From: Clostridiales bacterium
Lineage (GTDB): Bacteria > Bacillota > Clostridia > Oscillospirales > Oscillospiraceae
NCBI GenBank assembly: GCA_003525905.1
Contig: DQIA01000097.1
Span: forward strand, 1-42,187
Direction of reading: 5' to 3'
DNA length: 42,187 bases
The position numbers were made by a program, and so were the translations under genes. The notes below the pieces were generated by a model. That model saw nothing but the letters and a program-made list of their open reading frames with translations, searched no databases and was not told the DNA's origin. Below are positions 9,456 to 15,818 of this stretch, one piece after another. Position 1 is the first letter of the stretch. Every line of letters begins with the position of its first letter.

Positions 9456-9965
9456 TTACCGCGTGATCAGTGCAGCATACCAGTGATCCGCCAGACGGCA
9501 GACAGCTTCGCCGTAACCGATTTTCCCCTCGTCTGCATCGTCCGCCCGCCAGTACACAATGGTCGGGTCCCATGAATACTCACTTTCATCTTTGAGATGG
9601 AATCGAACTGCCTCCTGCGAGAAGGAGATGGATTCAATATCAACGTTTTCCATCAACGCAAGCGCCGCTTCAGCGATATGCCGCAGCTCCGTATCCGACA
9701 TTTCGCGCTGCAAATGGATGTGAAGCCCGTCAGCTTCCATAAGCTTGCAGCCGGAATCGCCGCACTCCGTTTCCTGCCCTTCCGCATCTGGCTTGTGGAT
9801 ATAGCCGCTGTTTTCACCAACTGCCGAGACCGCAACATTTTCAAAAGTGCTCTTGTGCCTTTGGAATGCCCTGCCGATCTCCTCATTACTATGATAGGTC
9901 GTCTCGGAACAGGCGGTGCACAGTTGGAGGAGTATCAACAGCAGGGCAAGAACGAGCTTCTTCAT
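9456..9965 (-). CDS. Small lipoprotein of unknown function
   Basis: 169 residues from the ATG at 9965, chosen because a lipoprotein signal begins there (MKKLVLALLLILLQLCTACS, lipidated Cys19) and because this ATG overlaps the upstream stop as ATGA. The mature part is acidic, without recognisable domains; it has a Cys pair ECGDSGC near residue 70 and a C-terminal stretch rich in Trp and Asp. Translation appears coupled to the gene at 9962-10486. I do not recognise the family. Confidence 0.8.
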   Translation of the reverse strand: MKKLVLALLLILLQLCTACSETTYHSNEEIGRAFQRHKSTFENVAVSAVGENSGYIHKPDAEGQETECGDSGCKLMEADGLHIHLQREMSDTELRHIAEAALALMENVDIESISFSQEAVRFHLKDESEYSWDPTIVYWRADDADEGKIGYGEAVCRLADHWYAALITR

Positions 9966-10486
9966 AAAATTTTTTCCTTTCGCAACGCAGTCACTGTGCT
10001 GCACAGGAGCCGCTTTCTTTCATCCAGCTCCCGCTGTGAAAGCGTGGGCAGTTCCTCCACGATGCCATCCGGGTATCCGATCAGATGGATATCCGCCGTC
10101 CAGCTCAGGAAAATCCGCCACATTTCTTCGCACAGTCCCGGCGTGGAGCGTGTGTGCAGCTCCAGCCCATTGTCAAAAATCACATGCAGCAGATACGCCT
10201 CGTCATAGGAAAGCCTTTCCAGCCGGAATGCGTCTCCGGATGCCAGCAGAGCCGCCGCTTTTTGATCGAACTCGCACACGCCATACGGCATATCATCGTT
10301 GATCTCAGCCGAGGATGTATACGCCACGCCGTTCAGCAGGATCGACACGCCCGTATCGATATGGATCTGATACTCCGGCTCATCCTCCGCACGCGAGAGC
10401 AGCGTGATTGAGATCATCGCACCCGCTCTGCCGAGGAAACCCAGTGTGCGCCCTATGCCGTTTTGCAGCAGCTCCACTCCGGTCAT
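9962..10486 (-). CDS. Hypothetical cytosolic protein
   Basis: 174 residues, no signal peptide or membrane segment. It joins both neighbours by 4-base ATGA overlaps, so the three genes should be translated in step. The middle contains IHIDTGVSILLNGVAYTSS and the end is charged (SQRELDERKRLL). No domain is recognised and no function is assigned. A membrane partner upstream and a lipoprotein downstream suggest it belongs to an envelope-associated unit, which is inference. Confidence 0.75.
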   Translation of the reverse strand: MTGVELLQNGIGRTLGFLGRAGAMISITLLSRAEDEPEYQIHIDTGVSILLNGVAYTSSAEINDDMPYGVCEFDQKAAALLASGDAFRLERLSYDEAYLLHVIFDNGLELHTRSTPGLCEEMWRIFLSWTADIHLIGYPDGIVEELPTLSQRELDERKRLLCSTVTALRKEKIL

Positions 10487-11007
10487 TTCAGGGCTCCGTC
10501 CTCCGCAAAGCAGTCATAGTCCAGCCTGCCATAACGCGCCTGCACATACGGCAGGATCTTGTCGGCATTGCGCACATCGGTCAGGCGGATGACAAACCGG
10601 TCTCCCCTGATCCAGCCGGGCACAAACTGCGGATAGAACAGCTTTGACCCGGCGAAGGCATCCTCGCGCAGGACCTTTGCGCCCTTCCGCGTAATGACGA
10701 GCACCTGCTCCTTTCCCTGCGTGCGCTGCGGATGCCTGCTACGCATCACATCGCCGATCTCGTCCCACTGCGTCGTGCGGTAGCGAATGCCGAGGAACTT
10801 GTGCTCGATGCCCTGATCTGTCAGGACATAGTACTTCCCGAGCGCCCAGACGTTCAGCAGCGCCATGCATTCGCACAGCGCGAACACGATGTAGGCCGGC
10901 ACCGGATAGACGAAAAGGCCCTTCCCCGGGAAAAGCACCAGAGCGCCAGTGAACACGGCAAGCGTCACGACCGCCGGGATCATGTCCGAAAACTTCGATA
11001 CGCGCAT
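10483..11007 (-). CDS. Membrane protein with PH-like domain
   Basis: 174 residues from the second of two adjacent ATGs (11007), which sits 6 bases from AGGAGG; the ATG at 11010 is only 3 bases away. Two membrane segments occupy about residues 10-60. The rest resembles the bacterial PH-like (YcxB/bPH) fold: YYVLTDQGIEHKFLGIRYRT followed by WDEIGDV, then short beta-strand-like stretches. Such domains are common in small membrane proteins of Firmicutes and their ligands are mostly unknown. It is the first gene of a three-gene operon with a promoter at 11044-11073. Confidence 0.78.
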   Translation of the reverse strand: MRVSKFSDMIPAVVTLAVFTGALVLFPGKGLFVYPVPAYIVFALCECMALLNVWALGKYYVLTDQGIEHKFLGIRYRTTQWDEIGDVMRSRHPQRTQGKEQVLVITRKGAKVLREDAFAGSKLFYPQFVPGWIRGDRFVIRLTDVRNADKILPYVQARYGRLDYDCFAEDGALK

Positions 11008-11043
11008 CATTTGCCTCCTTTTGTCCATTTGATTCTGTGTTTC

Positions 11044-11073
11044 ATTATAAGGGAGGCACGGGATGATTGTCAA
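11044..11073 (-). promoter_or_regulatory. Promoter of the three-gene PH-domain operon
   Basis: Minus strand TTGACA (11068-11073), 18-base spacer, TATAAT (11044-11049); both boxes are exact sigma-A consensus. It lies 37 bases upstream of the ATG at 11007. Confidence 0.85.
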
Positions 11074-11137
11074 GATGTTCTCCGCGCTCCCCGGGGCAGT
11101 CGGCGCTTTTCCGGAAGCTGCCGCGGCTTCCCGCCGC

Positions 11138-11184
11138 AGCGGCAAAATTGCAAAACAATTGCAAAATTTGATTTTGCAATTTTG
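11138..11184. repeat. Palindromic AT-rich repeat, copy A
   Basis: A 13-base perfect inverted repeat, CAAAATTGCAAAA (11143-11155) and its complement (11172-11184), with a 16-base centre. Its left end, 11138-11155, reads on the minus strand TTTTGCAATTTTGCCGCT, which is identical to 40925-40942. It lies between the terminator of the RHS cassette and the promoter of the PH operon and does not belong to a gene. Confidence 0.75.
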
Positions 11185-11197
11185 AGGCGGCCTGTCG

Positions 11198-11223
11198 AAA
11201 AAAGCCTGAAGGGCCTTCTCGGC
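11198..11223 (-). terminator. Terminator closing the RHS/immunity cassette
   Basis: Minus strand hairpin with GCC/GGC at the base and GAAG/CTTC at the top, followed by six T (11198-11203). It starts 7 bases after the stop at 11230. Confidence 0.65.
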
Positions 11224-11229
11224 AAGCTG

Positions 11230-11775
11230 CTATATCGTCCATCCAGCGCCGCTTTTCGAAATATAATTTATAGAATAGCCGTCCCACCCGTTGATGCAAT
11301 GAATTAAAGTTGCATTTGATGTAATTGCAATCTGCCAAAGTTCCGGCGCCCCCATAAACTCAGAAAGATCGTGATTGGAAATTTTCATAATCAGCGAATC
11401 AATATCCGATGTGGCTGCAAAGAACACAAGGGAATAGGCGTACTGCGGAAACATCTGAAAGGCTGTCTGCGCTGTATGTTGCGGGAGCAAAAACAGACCG
11501 ATTCGTTTTTCCCTACTGTGTGCGTTAAATTCATAAACACACGTTGCATCAAGCCAGCCATATAAGCGCCTCACAACAGAAGCGGGGGGGAGCCGCTTCT
11601 GCAATGCAGACACACTGACAGAGAGCAGACAATATACTGGTGCAATTTGCGGAAGAACATCAACTTTAACTGGTTCTCCTGTTCTGAAGAGAAAAGTCTG
11701 ACAATCGGCAGATCGATCTTCGACCCCATAGTACACGAGGACGGAGGCGTTATTGCGTTCCATTTCCAATTTCAT
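11230..11775 (-). CDS. Hypothetical protein, possible immunity or cassette gene
   Basis: 181 residues, no signal peptide; a moderately hydrophobic cytosolic protein. Base composition is clearly AT-richer than the surrounding genes, as for the whole 11.2-13.0 kb stretch. The ribosome binding site is weak (AAGGA). It is the last gene behind an RHS toxin tip, a position where immunity proteins usually lie; that role is inference. No domain is recognised. Confidence 0.65.
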   Translation of the reverse strand: MKLEMERNNASVLVYYGVEDRSADCQTFLFRTGEPVKVDVLPQIAPVYCLLSVSVSALQKRLPPASVVRRLYGWLDATCVYEFNAHSREKRIGLFLLPQHTAQTAFQMFPQYAYSLVFFAATSDIDSLIMKISNHDLSEFMGAPELWQIAITSNATLIHCINGWDGYSINYISKSGAGWTI

Positions 11776-11826
11776 GATTAATCCTTAGGAGTTTTTCGCG
11801 CTCATAGCGATACGCTTTCTTCAGCT

Positions 11827-12225
11827 TCAGTTGCTATCGGCATGTTTTCCACAGATAGCTACGTCAATCCGTTGGCAATACAGGCGGAAGCGAATGTGAT
11901 TTGCTAAAAGAACGCTTAACACCACCACACCATCCTCGAGCCGTCTTTCGTCCCACTGTGAGGAATGTGGGTATGCTTTACATAGGGATTGCAGGAAGGT
12001 ATCCTGAGAGCGGATCACGTCGGACCAAGGCATATTCCGGCATTCCGCCTGGAGAATGATTTGATCATCCCAGATACATAAATCTGTCATACCTATGAAG
12101 CCTTTGCATTGCACAATGACCTTGCAATTTGTGTTGCAATTCCAGATAATCAACTCCGCGACATCATAGCAAATTCTGATCTGCTCCAAGGAACTGTCCG
12201 GCCAGAAAAAGTCAGAAAATTTCAT
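11827..12225 (-). CDS. Hypothetical protein, possible immunity gene
   Basis: 132 residues from the ATG at 12225, which has GAGGT just upstream; the longer frame to 12294 overlaps the upstream gene's 3' end and has no site. The protein contains Trp- and Cys-containing beta-like stretches (ELIIWNCNTNCKVIVQCKG, LCIWDDQIILQAEC). It is AT-rich and lies 37 bases behind the gene at 12263-12919. Small acidic proteins of this kind are typical of toxin-immunity loci, but the family is not recognised. Confidence 0.65.
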   Translation of the reverse strand: MKFSDFFWPDSSLEQIRICYDVAELIIWNCNTNCKVIVQCKGFIGMTDLCIWDDQIILQAECRNMPWSDVIRSQDTFLQSLCKAYPHSSQWDERRLEDGVVVLSVLLANHIRFRLYCQRIDVAICGKHADSN

Positions 12226-12262
12226 GATTGACCTCGCCATCACTAACAACAAGACACGTGCC

Positions 12263-12919
12263 TTAATAATACTGCTCCACGGTACGTTCTTCACCGGTGT
12301 CTACATCCCGGAAGCGCAGCTCTACCAGTTCTCCGTCCCGGCGCTGACCAAGATACTCCATGGGCGAATTCTTGCCCATAGGCCAATCGGCCTCCTGCGC
12401 CCAGCGAGGAAATTTCCGATCCTTGATGTGAAAAGCTTTCCAGAGTGCTTCTTTACCGGCCTTTATACGGTCTATCGTTTTCATTGTTTCTCCAAATTGC
12501 TTTAAAATTGCAAATGCATAGTCTGCAACTTCTTTACCGCCGATTGATTGTCCCATTGCTTTTGTGAGGTATTCATGGTCCTTTTTATATCGTTTTGTCC
12601 GCTTAATATGAGGAAACGCAGCCACGACAGCTGTTTCAACTAAGCTGAATAGATAATACCGTTGGTTCATATCCATTAAGCCATTTTTCATCGCTGCGTA
12701 GTCGGCAGAAATAAATTGGCTTATATGTCCATGATAGTCGCTTTGCACGGTACGGTAAATTCCAAGAAGCATAATATCCTTACATATTTGCGGAGGCGGT
12801 TCTTGACTGAAATCAGCAATACCGTCCAACCACTTTCCAATTTTGAGGTCGGCACAATAGGCGTCCCAAAATTCATCGAAGGGAATATCTCCGGCGATGA
12901 AGTCAAATACGATCTGCAT
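12263..12919 (-). CDS. Hypothetical protein directly behind the RHS nuclease tip, candidate immunity protein
   Basis: 218 residues. The ATG at 12919 is 8 bases beyond the stop of the RHS gene, and the stop codon TAG runs into the ribosome binding site TAGGAGG, so translation is coupled. The N-terminus is helical and acidic (IPFDEFWDAYCADLKIGKWL), the middle is basic (IKRTKRYKKDHEYLTKAMGQ), and the C-terminus is a charged beta-like tail (LVELRFRDVDTGEERTV). In polymorphic toxin loci the gene immediately after the toxin normally encodes its specific inhibitor; this is the best candidate here. No named immunity family is recognised. Confidence 0.7.
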   Translation of the reverse strand: MQIVFDFIAGDIPFDEFWDAYCADLKIGKWLDGIADFSQEPPPQICKDIMLLGIYRTVQSDYHGHISQFISADYAAMKNGLMDMNQRYYLFSLVETAVVAAFPHIKRTKRYKKDHEYLTKAMGQSIGGKEVADYAFAILKQFGETMKTIDRIKAGKEALWKAFHIKDRKFPRWAQEADWPMGKNSPMEYLGQRRDGELVELRFRDVDTGEERTVEQYY

Positions 12920-12927
12920 AGTACCTC

Positions 12928-13719
12928 CTACATAATGCCCATTTTTAATATATTGGGGAAGTTCTTGTACCCGTATGTCTTATGAAATGCCTGATGCGCC
13001 GACTGCGTCATTTCGATAAAATCATACATATTGTTTGCCTTCCCTTGCACATGGTGCAAATTGATTGGTTTGTTATTGATGTCAAGGGGTGCACGCCCGA
13101 GCTTCATTCTGTCAATGTTTTCTGTTGTCCGTTTATATAGCTGGCTTCCTGACGGATTCGCGGCTTGATTCTTCCAATATCGACTTCTTACCGTATCCCA
13201 CGAGGGCGTCTTTCCTGCACTGGTGAGATTGGAAATATCGTCTCCGACTTTCCAGCCTTTCTTCGCCGATTGGCCAGCATCAACAACGTTGTCTACCGCC
13301 TTTGCCGTATCGTAGACATCATCAATAACATTTGCAGCATCCGCAACAGCACCTGCGGCTTTGGTAAGTTCTCCGACGCCGGTAACAAACGGGATGAGGT
13401 CAATCACGTCACCGACCAGTCCGGCCCAGGCCCAGGGGTCAGACGGATTCTGGATGACATCCGCAATACTGAAGCCCAGAGAAACGATATCAAAAACCGT
13501 ATCCCAGAACTCGCCATCGGCATCGGTGCGGTTTACAGGATCATTTCCGCAGTAAGCAAAGGTGTTGTAGCCAAGGTAGCTCTGGCCGGTAGAGGCGTAG
13601 CTGTCCGCATTGATGAAGCGGCAGATCTCCGGGTCGTAATACCGGGACTGGAGGTAGTAGAACCCCGTCTCGGAATCGTGGTAATAGCTGCGATACTGCA
13701 AGGGATTGACCGCCGCCAT
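12928..13719 (-). CDS. Truncated RHS protein tip with LHH-type HNH/Endo VII nuclease domain
   Basis: 263 residues. Residues 1-69 are the end of an RHS core, with the hallmark stretches YYLQSRYYDPEICRFINAD and NTFAYCGNDPVNRTDADG. A hydrophobic pretoxin-like region follows (71-130), then a C-terminal toxin domain. That domain has LHH at 221-223 and further His242 and His246 (SAHQAFH), as in the LHH nuclease family of the HNH/Endo VII superfamily. Full RHS proteins have over a thousand residues before this point; here the frame meets a TGA just upstream, so the secretion and shell parts are missing. It is an orphan tip left by recombination. Whether it is translated is uncertain: the ATG at 13719 has no good ribosome binding site, though a promoter-like sequence lies upstream. 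Confidence 0.88.
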   Translation of the reverse strand: MAAVNPLQYRSYYHDSETGFYYLQSRYYDPEICRFINADSYASTGQSYLGYNTFAYCGNDPVNRTDADGEFWDTVFDIVSLGFSIADVIQNPSDPWAWAGLVGDVIDLIPFVTGVGELTKAAGAVADAANVIDDVYDTAKAVDNVVDAGQSAKKGWKVGDDISNLTSAGKTPSWDTVRSRYWKNQAANPSGSQLYKRTTENIDRMKLGRAPLDINNKPINLHHVQGKANNMYDFIEMTQSAHQAFHKTYGYKNFPNILKMGIM

Positions 13720-13753
13720 TTCACCGGTTGCGGCTCAGGCTTCATCCGGGATC

Positions 13754-13782
13754 ATCATAGCATAGTCCATCGAGCAAGTCAA
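13754..13782 (-). promoter_or_regulatory. Promoter-like sequence before the RHS tip
   Basis: Minus strand TTGACT (13777-13782), 17-base spacer, TATGAT (13754-13759), 35 bases upstream of the ATG at 13719. It lies outside the RHS-homologous part, so it could let the orphan tip and the genes behind it be expressed. Confidence 0.55.
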
Positions 13783-13824
13783 ATACATTGGACGCTCCGA
13801 GCTTACAAAACTGTCCATGTACAG

Positions 13825-13864
13825 CAAAAATCCCGCCGATCGTGATCGATCAGCAGGATTTTTT
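13825..13864 (-). terminator. Terminator after tRNA-Pro, usable in both directions
   Basis: 13-base stem with two G-U pairs (13830-13842 and 13847-13859) and a 4-base loop, with five T on the minus strand (13825-13829) and five T on the plus strand (13860-13864). It starts right at the tRNA 3' end. Confidence 0.85.
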
Positions 13865-13940
13865 GGTCGGAGTGTCGGGATTCGAACCCGAGGCCTCTTG
13901 GTCCCGAACCAAGCGCGATACCAAACTTCGCCACACCCCG
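13864..13940 (-). tRNA. tRNA-Pro (anticodon CGG)
   Basis: 77 bases including an encoded CCA. The acceptor stem pairs 7 bases with one G-U. The anticodon arm CTTGG/CCAAG closes the loop TTCGGGA, giving anticodon CGG. The T arm has GGTTCGAATCC. A consensus promoter lies directly upstream and a terminator directly downstream. The RHS cassette begins beyond the terminator, so this tRNA marks one edge of the accessory stretch. Confidence 0.97.
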
Positions 13941-13951
13941 AAAGCATGAAT

Positions 13952-13980
13952 ATTATACGCACATTTTTCCCATTTGTCAA
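13952..13980 (-). promoter_or_regulatory. tRNA-Pro promoter
   Basis: Exact consensus on the minus strand: TTGACA (13975-13980), 17-base spacer, TATAAT (13952-13957), ending 11 bases before the tRNA. Confidence 0.95.
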
Positions 13981-14016
13981 GACCCAAAGTATAATTTCCG
14001 GAAAACTTCATATAAT
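13967..14016 (+). promoter_or_regulatory. Candidate promoter(s) for the small membrane protein and M50 protease
   Basis: Two readings are possible. A sigma-A type: TTCCCA (13967-13972), 17 bases, TATAAT (13990-13995). A sporulation sigma-E type: GTATAAT (13989-13995), 13 bases, CATATAAT (14009-14016), close to the CATACAAT -10 of sigma-E. The second would start transcription right at the ribosome binding site, which speaks against it. The divergent tRNA promoter overlaps. Confidence 0.4.
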
Positions 14017-14038
14017 TTTCTGGGAAGGGGGCGTGGCC

Positions 14039-14278
14039 ATGCTGCGGCGTATGCGAAGAAACGTTCGGATCTGCCTGCTTCTGGTCTGCGCCGCGCTGGC
14101 GCTCAAGCTGTTCCTGCCGGAAGCCGGGCGGCGCATCGGGGCATGGATCTCCGGCGAGCCGGGCAATGAGATCAGCCGCGCCGTTTCCGGACTGCTCGGC
14201 ACGCTATCGGGCGGCGGCAGCCTCGGAGAGGCCGTGGAGGTGTTCTGTGAAAATCTCGAAGCTTCCGCTCCGGATTGA
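14039..14278 (+). CDS. Small membrane-anchored protein preceding the M50 protease
   Basis: 79 residues from the ATG at 14039, preceded by GGGAAGGGGGCG. A basic start (RRMRRNVR) is followed by one membrane segment (about 9-26) and a Gly/Ser-rich acidic tail. Its 3' end overlaps the M50 protease gene by 32 bases, so the two are made together. In Bacillus the SpoIVFB protease is paired with a membrane partner, SpoIVFA; this short protein may take a similar place, but I see no sequence relation that proves it. Confidence 0.7.
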   Translation: MLRRMRRNVRICLLLVCAALALKLFLPEAGRRIGAWISGEPGNEISRAVSGLLGTLSGGGSLGEAVEVFCENLEASAPD

Positions 14279-14813
14279 GCCGGGGCTCGTCGCGCTGCTG
14301 TGCGCGTGGTTCTATTTCGACCCCGCCGGGACCTTCCTCCCCTTCGTCTGCGCGGCCGCGCTGCATGAGGCCGGGCATCTGGCCATGCTGCTCTGGCTGC
14401 GGCAGCCGGTACATAGTCTCTGCCTCGGCTTGCAGGGCGCGGTGCTGCGGACGGGGCCGCTGCGCTACCGGGACGAGCTGCTCGCCGCTGCGGCCGGACC
14501 GGCGATGAATCTGGCCCTGCTGCTGGCCTTCTCGCGCACACTGCCGCGCTTTGCGCTGGTCAATTTCTGCCTGCTGGCCTATAACCTGCTCCCCTTCTAC
14601 CCGCTCGACGGCGGACGGCTGCTGCGCGCCGTGCTGCGGACGCTGCTGCCGCTGCGTGCAGCGGTCTGGGCCGAGCGCGGCGTCTGCCTCCTCTGCGGCG
14701 CGCTCCTGCTGGCATGCGCCGGATATCTGACGCTCTGCTGGCACGCCGGGCCGTGGCCTCTGCTGGTGTGCCTGCTGCTTGGGCTGCGCTGCTGCCGGAA
14801 CGAGGAAATTTGA
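14247..14813 (+). CDS. M50-family site-2 metalloprotease (SpoIVFB-like)
   Basis: 188 residues starting at GTG 14247, picked because GGAGG lies 6 bases upstream and the next candidate would cut into the first membrane helix. Zinc motif HEAGH (40-44) and the second M50 motif NLLPFYPLDGG (113-123), with the Asp as third ligand, are both intact. Five or six membrane segments fill the rest. Site-2 proteases cut inside membranes; short members like this one, made of little more than the core, include SpoIVFB, which releases sigma-K during sporulation. That role is inferred from size and motif order. It overlaps the small membrane protein gene upstream. Confidence 0.9.
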   Translation: MKISKLPLRIEPGLVALLCAWFYFDPAGTFLPFVCAAALHEAGHLAMLLWLRQPVHSLCLGLQGAVLRTGPLRYRDELLAAAAGPAMNLALLLAFSRTLPRFALVNFCLLAYNLLPFYPLDGGRLLRAVLRTLLPLRAAVWAERGVCLLCGALLLACAGYLTLCWHAGPWPLLVCLLLGLRCCRNEEI

Positions 14814-14823
14814 CAGATTTATC

Positions 14824-14852
14824 TTGACAAATAGCGCACGGCATGGTAGAAT
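14824..14852 (+). promoter_or_regulatory. Promoter of the tRNA-Ser pair
   Basis: TTGACA (14824-14829), 17-base spacer, TAGAAT (14847-14852), 18 bases before the first tRNA-Ser. Confidence 0.9.
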
Positions 14853-14870
14853 AATCGAGCTTAATGATTC

Positions 14871-14959
14871 GGAGAGATGTCCGAGCGGTTTAAGGAGCTG
14901 GTCTTGAAAACCAGTGACGCAGCAATGCGCCGTGGGTTCGAATCCCACTCTCTCCGCCA
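14871..14959 (+). tRNA. tRNA-Ser (anticodon TGA)
   Basis: 89 bases with encoded CCA and a long variable arm typical of serine tRNA. The anticodon arm CTGGT/ACCAG closes the loop CTTGAAA, anticodon TGA. Acceptor GGAGAGA pairs with TCTCTCC. Confidence 0.97.
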
Positions 14960-14983
14960 GATTCTCCTCTCTGCATTCGACCT

Positions 14984-15075
14984 GGAGTGATACCCAAGAG
15001 GCCGAAGGGGCTCCCCTGCTAAGGGAGTAGGCGTGTAAAAAGCGCGCGAGAGTTCAAATCTCTCTCACTCCGCCA
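14984..15075 (+). tRNA. tRNA-Ser (anticodon GCT)
   Basis: 92 bases with encoded CCA and a long variable arm. The anticodon arm CTCCC/GGGAG closes CTGCTAA, anticodon GCT. Acceptor GGAGTGA pairs with TCACTCC. It lies 24 bases after the first tRNA-Ser and shares its promoter and terminator. Confidence 0.97.
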
Positions 15076-15077
15076 AG

Positions 15078-15110
15078 AAAAACGCACTTGCTTTTCGCAA
15101 GTGCGTTTTT
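15078..15110 (+). terminator. Terminator of the tRNA-Ser operon
   Basis: Perfect 14-base stem (15078-15091 and 15097-15110) ending in five T, with loop TTTTC, two bases after the tRNA CCA end. Confidence 0.95.
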
Positions 15111-15216
15111 CAGTAAAATCCACCTTTCCGTTGGGTGAAATACCGCTGCTCCGGCTTGTGATATCGCCGCGGCGGCGGGAACTCACGCATGCACCAGGGC
15201 TTCCTTTCCATATAGC

Positions 15217-15246
15217 ATCCTGCCAAAACACCCGGCAGGATTTTTT
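15217..15246 (+). terminator. Terminator-like hairpin ahead of the GNAT gene
   Basis: Stem ATCCTGCC / GGCAGGAT (15217-15224 and 15234-15241) with a 9-base loop, then six T (15241-15246). Nothing gene-like lies between the tRNA terminator (ends 15110) and this hairpin. It may catch read-through from the tRNA genes, or act as an attenuator in the leader of the gene starting at 15284. Confidence 0.7.
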
Positions 15247-15283
15247 CGTTTTTATCACACTTCCATGCAGGGAGGCACGATCG

Positions 15284-15808
15284 ATGGAGATCAGACAGCT
15301 TGACCCGGCAGTCTACGCCGGGCAAAAATTCACGACCCGCTACCGGACAACGGGCTACTACGACATCTGCGCTGCGGAGGACGGATTCCGGTTCCGTTAC
15401 GTCCCGTTGGATGCGCCGATGGAGAAGTCCTTTGACGACGAATTCTTCGGCGAATGGCTCGAGGAGCCGACAGCATTCGGCGCATTTGAAGGAGACCGCC
15501 TGCTCGGCTATGTGGAGGGCTCCCCGGAGAGCTGGAACAACCGGTACCGCATCAGCAACATCTGCATTTTTGAGGAGAACGCACGCGGCAAGGGACTCGG
15601 CACGCTCCTGATGCAGACCATCCAGAGAGCAGCAGAGGCCGCAGGCGCACGGATGATCGTTCTGGAGACGCAGACCTGCAACGAAAACGCGATCGCGTTT
15701 TACAAGCGGAACGGCTTCTCGATCATCGGGTTCGACCTGTATTCCTACTCCAACGACGACCCGGAGCGCCATGAGGTCCGCATTGAAATGGGAAAGAAGC
15801 TGAAATAG
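15284..15808 (+). CDS. GNAT-family N-acetyltransferase
   Basis: 174 residues from the ATG at 15284, 8 bases after GGGAGG; the frame is open further upstream but would cross the terminator-like hairpin. The acetyl-CoA loop is ENARGKGLGTLLMQT (about 98-112), and the typical end motif is NENAIAFYKRNGFSIIGF (about 132-149). It transfers acetyl from acetyl-CoA to an amine; the substrate is unknown. A tRNA deacylase gene follows 10 bases later. Confidence 0.92.
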   Translation: MEIRQLDPAVYAGQKFTTRYRTTGYYDICAAEDGFRFRYVPLDAPMEKSFDDEFFGEWLEEPTAFGAFEGDRLLGYVEGSPESWNNRYRISNICIFEENARGKGLGTLLMQTIQRAAEAAGARMIVLETQTCNENAIAFYKRNGFSIIGFDLYSYSNDDPERHEVRIEMGKKLK

Positions 15809-15818
15809 GAGCCGAAAG

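Noticed and set aside
13720..13863. Phage or integrase attachment site at tRNA-Pro
   Set aside because: No duplicated tRNA 3' end was found on the far side of the AT-rich cassette and no integrase gene is present, so the tRNA proximity alone does not prove integration.
13817..14038. N-terminal extension of the small membrane protein back to 13817
   Set aside because: The frame would run through tRNA-Pro, its terminator and its promoter. The ATG at 14039 has a strong ribosome binding site.
15101..15283. N-terminal extension of the GNAT protein
   Set aside because: It would start within the tRNA terminator and cross the second hairpin; the family start and the GGGAGG site support 15284.
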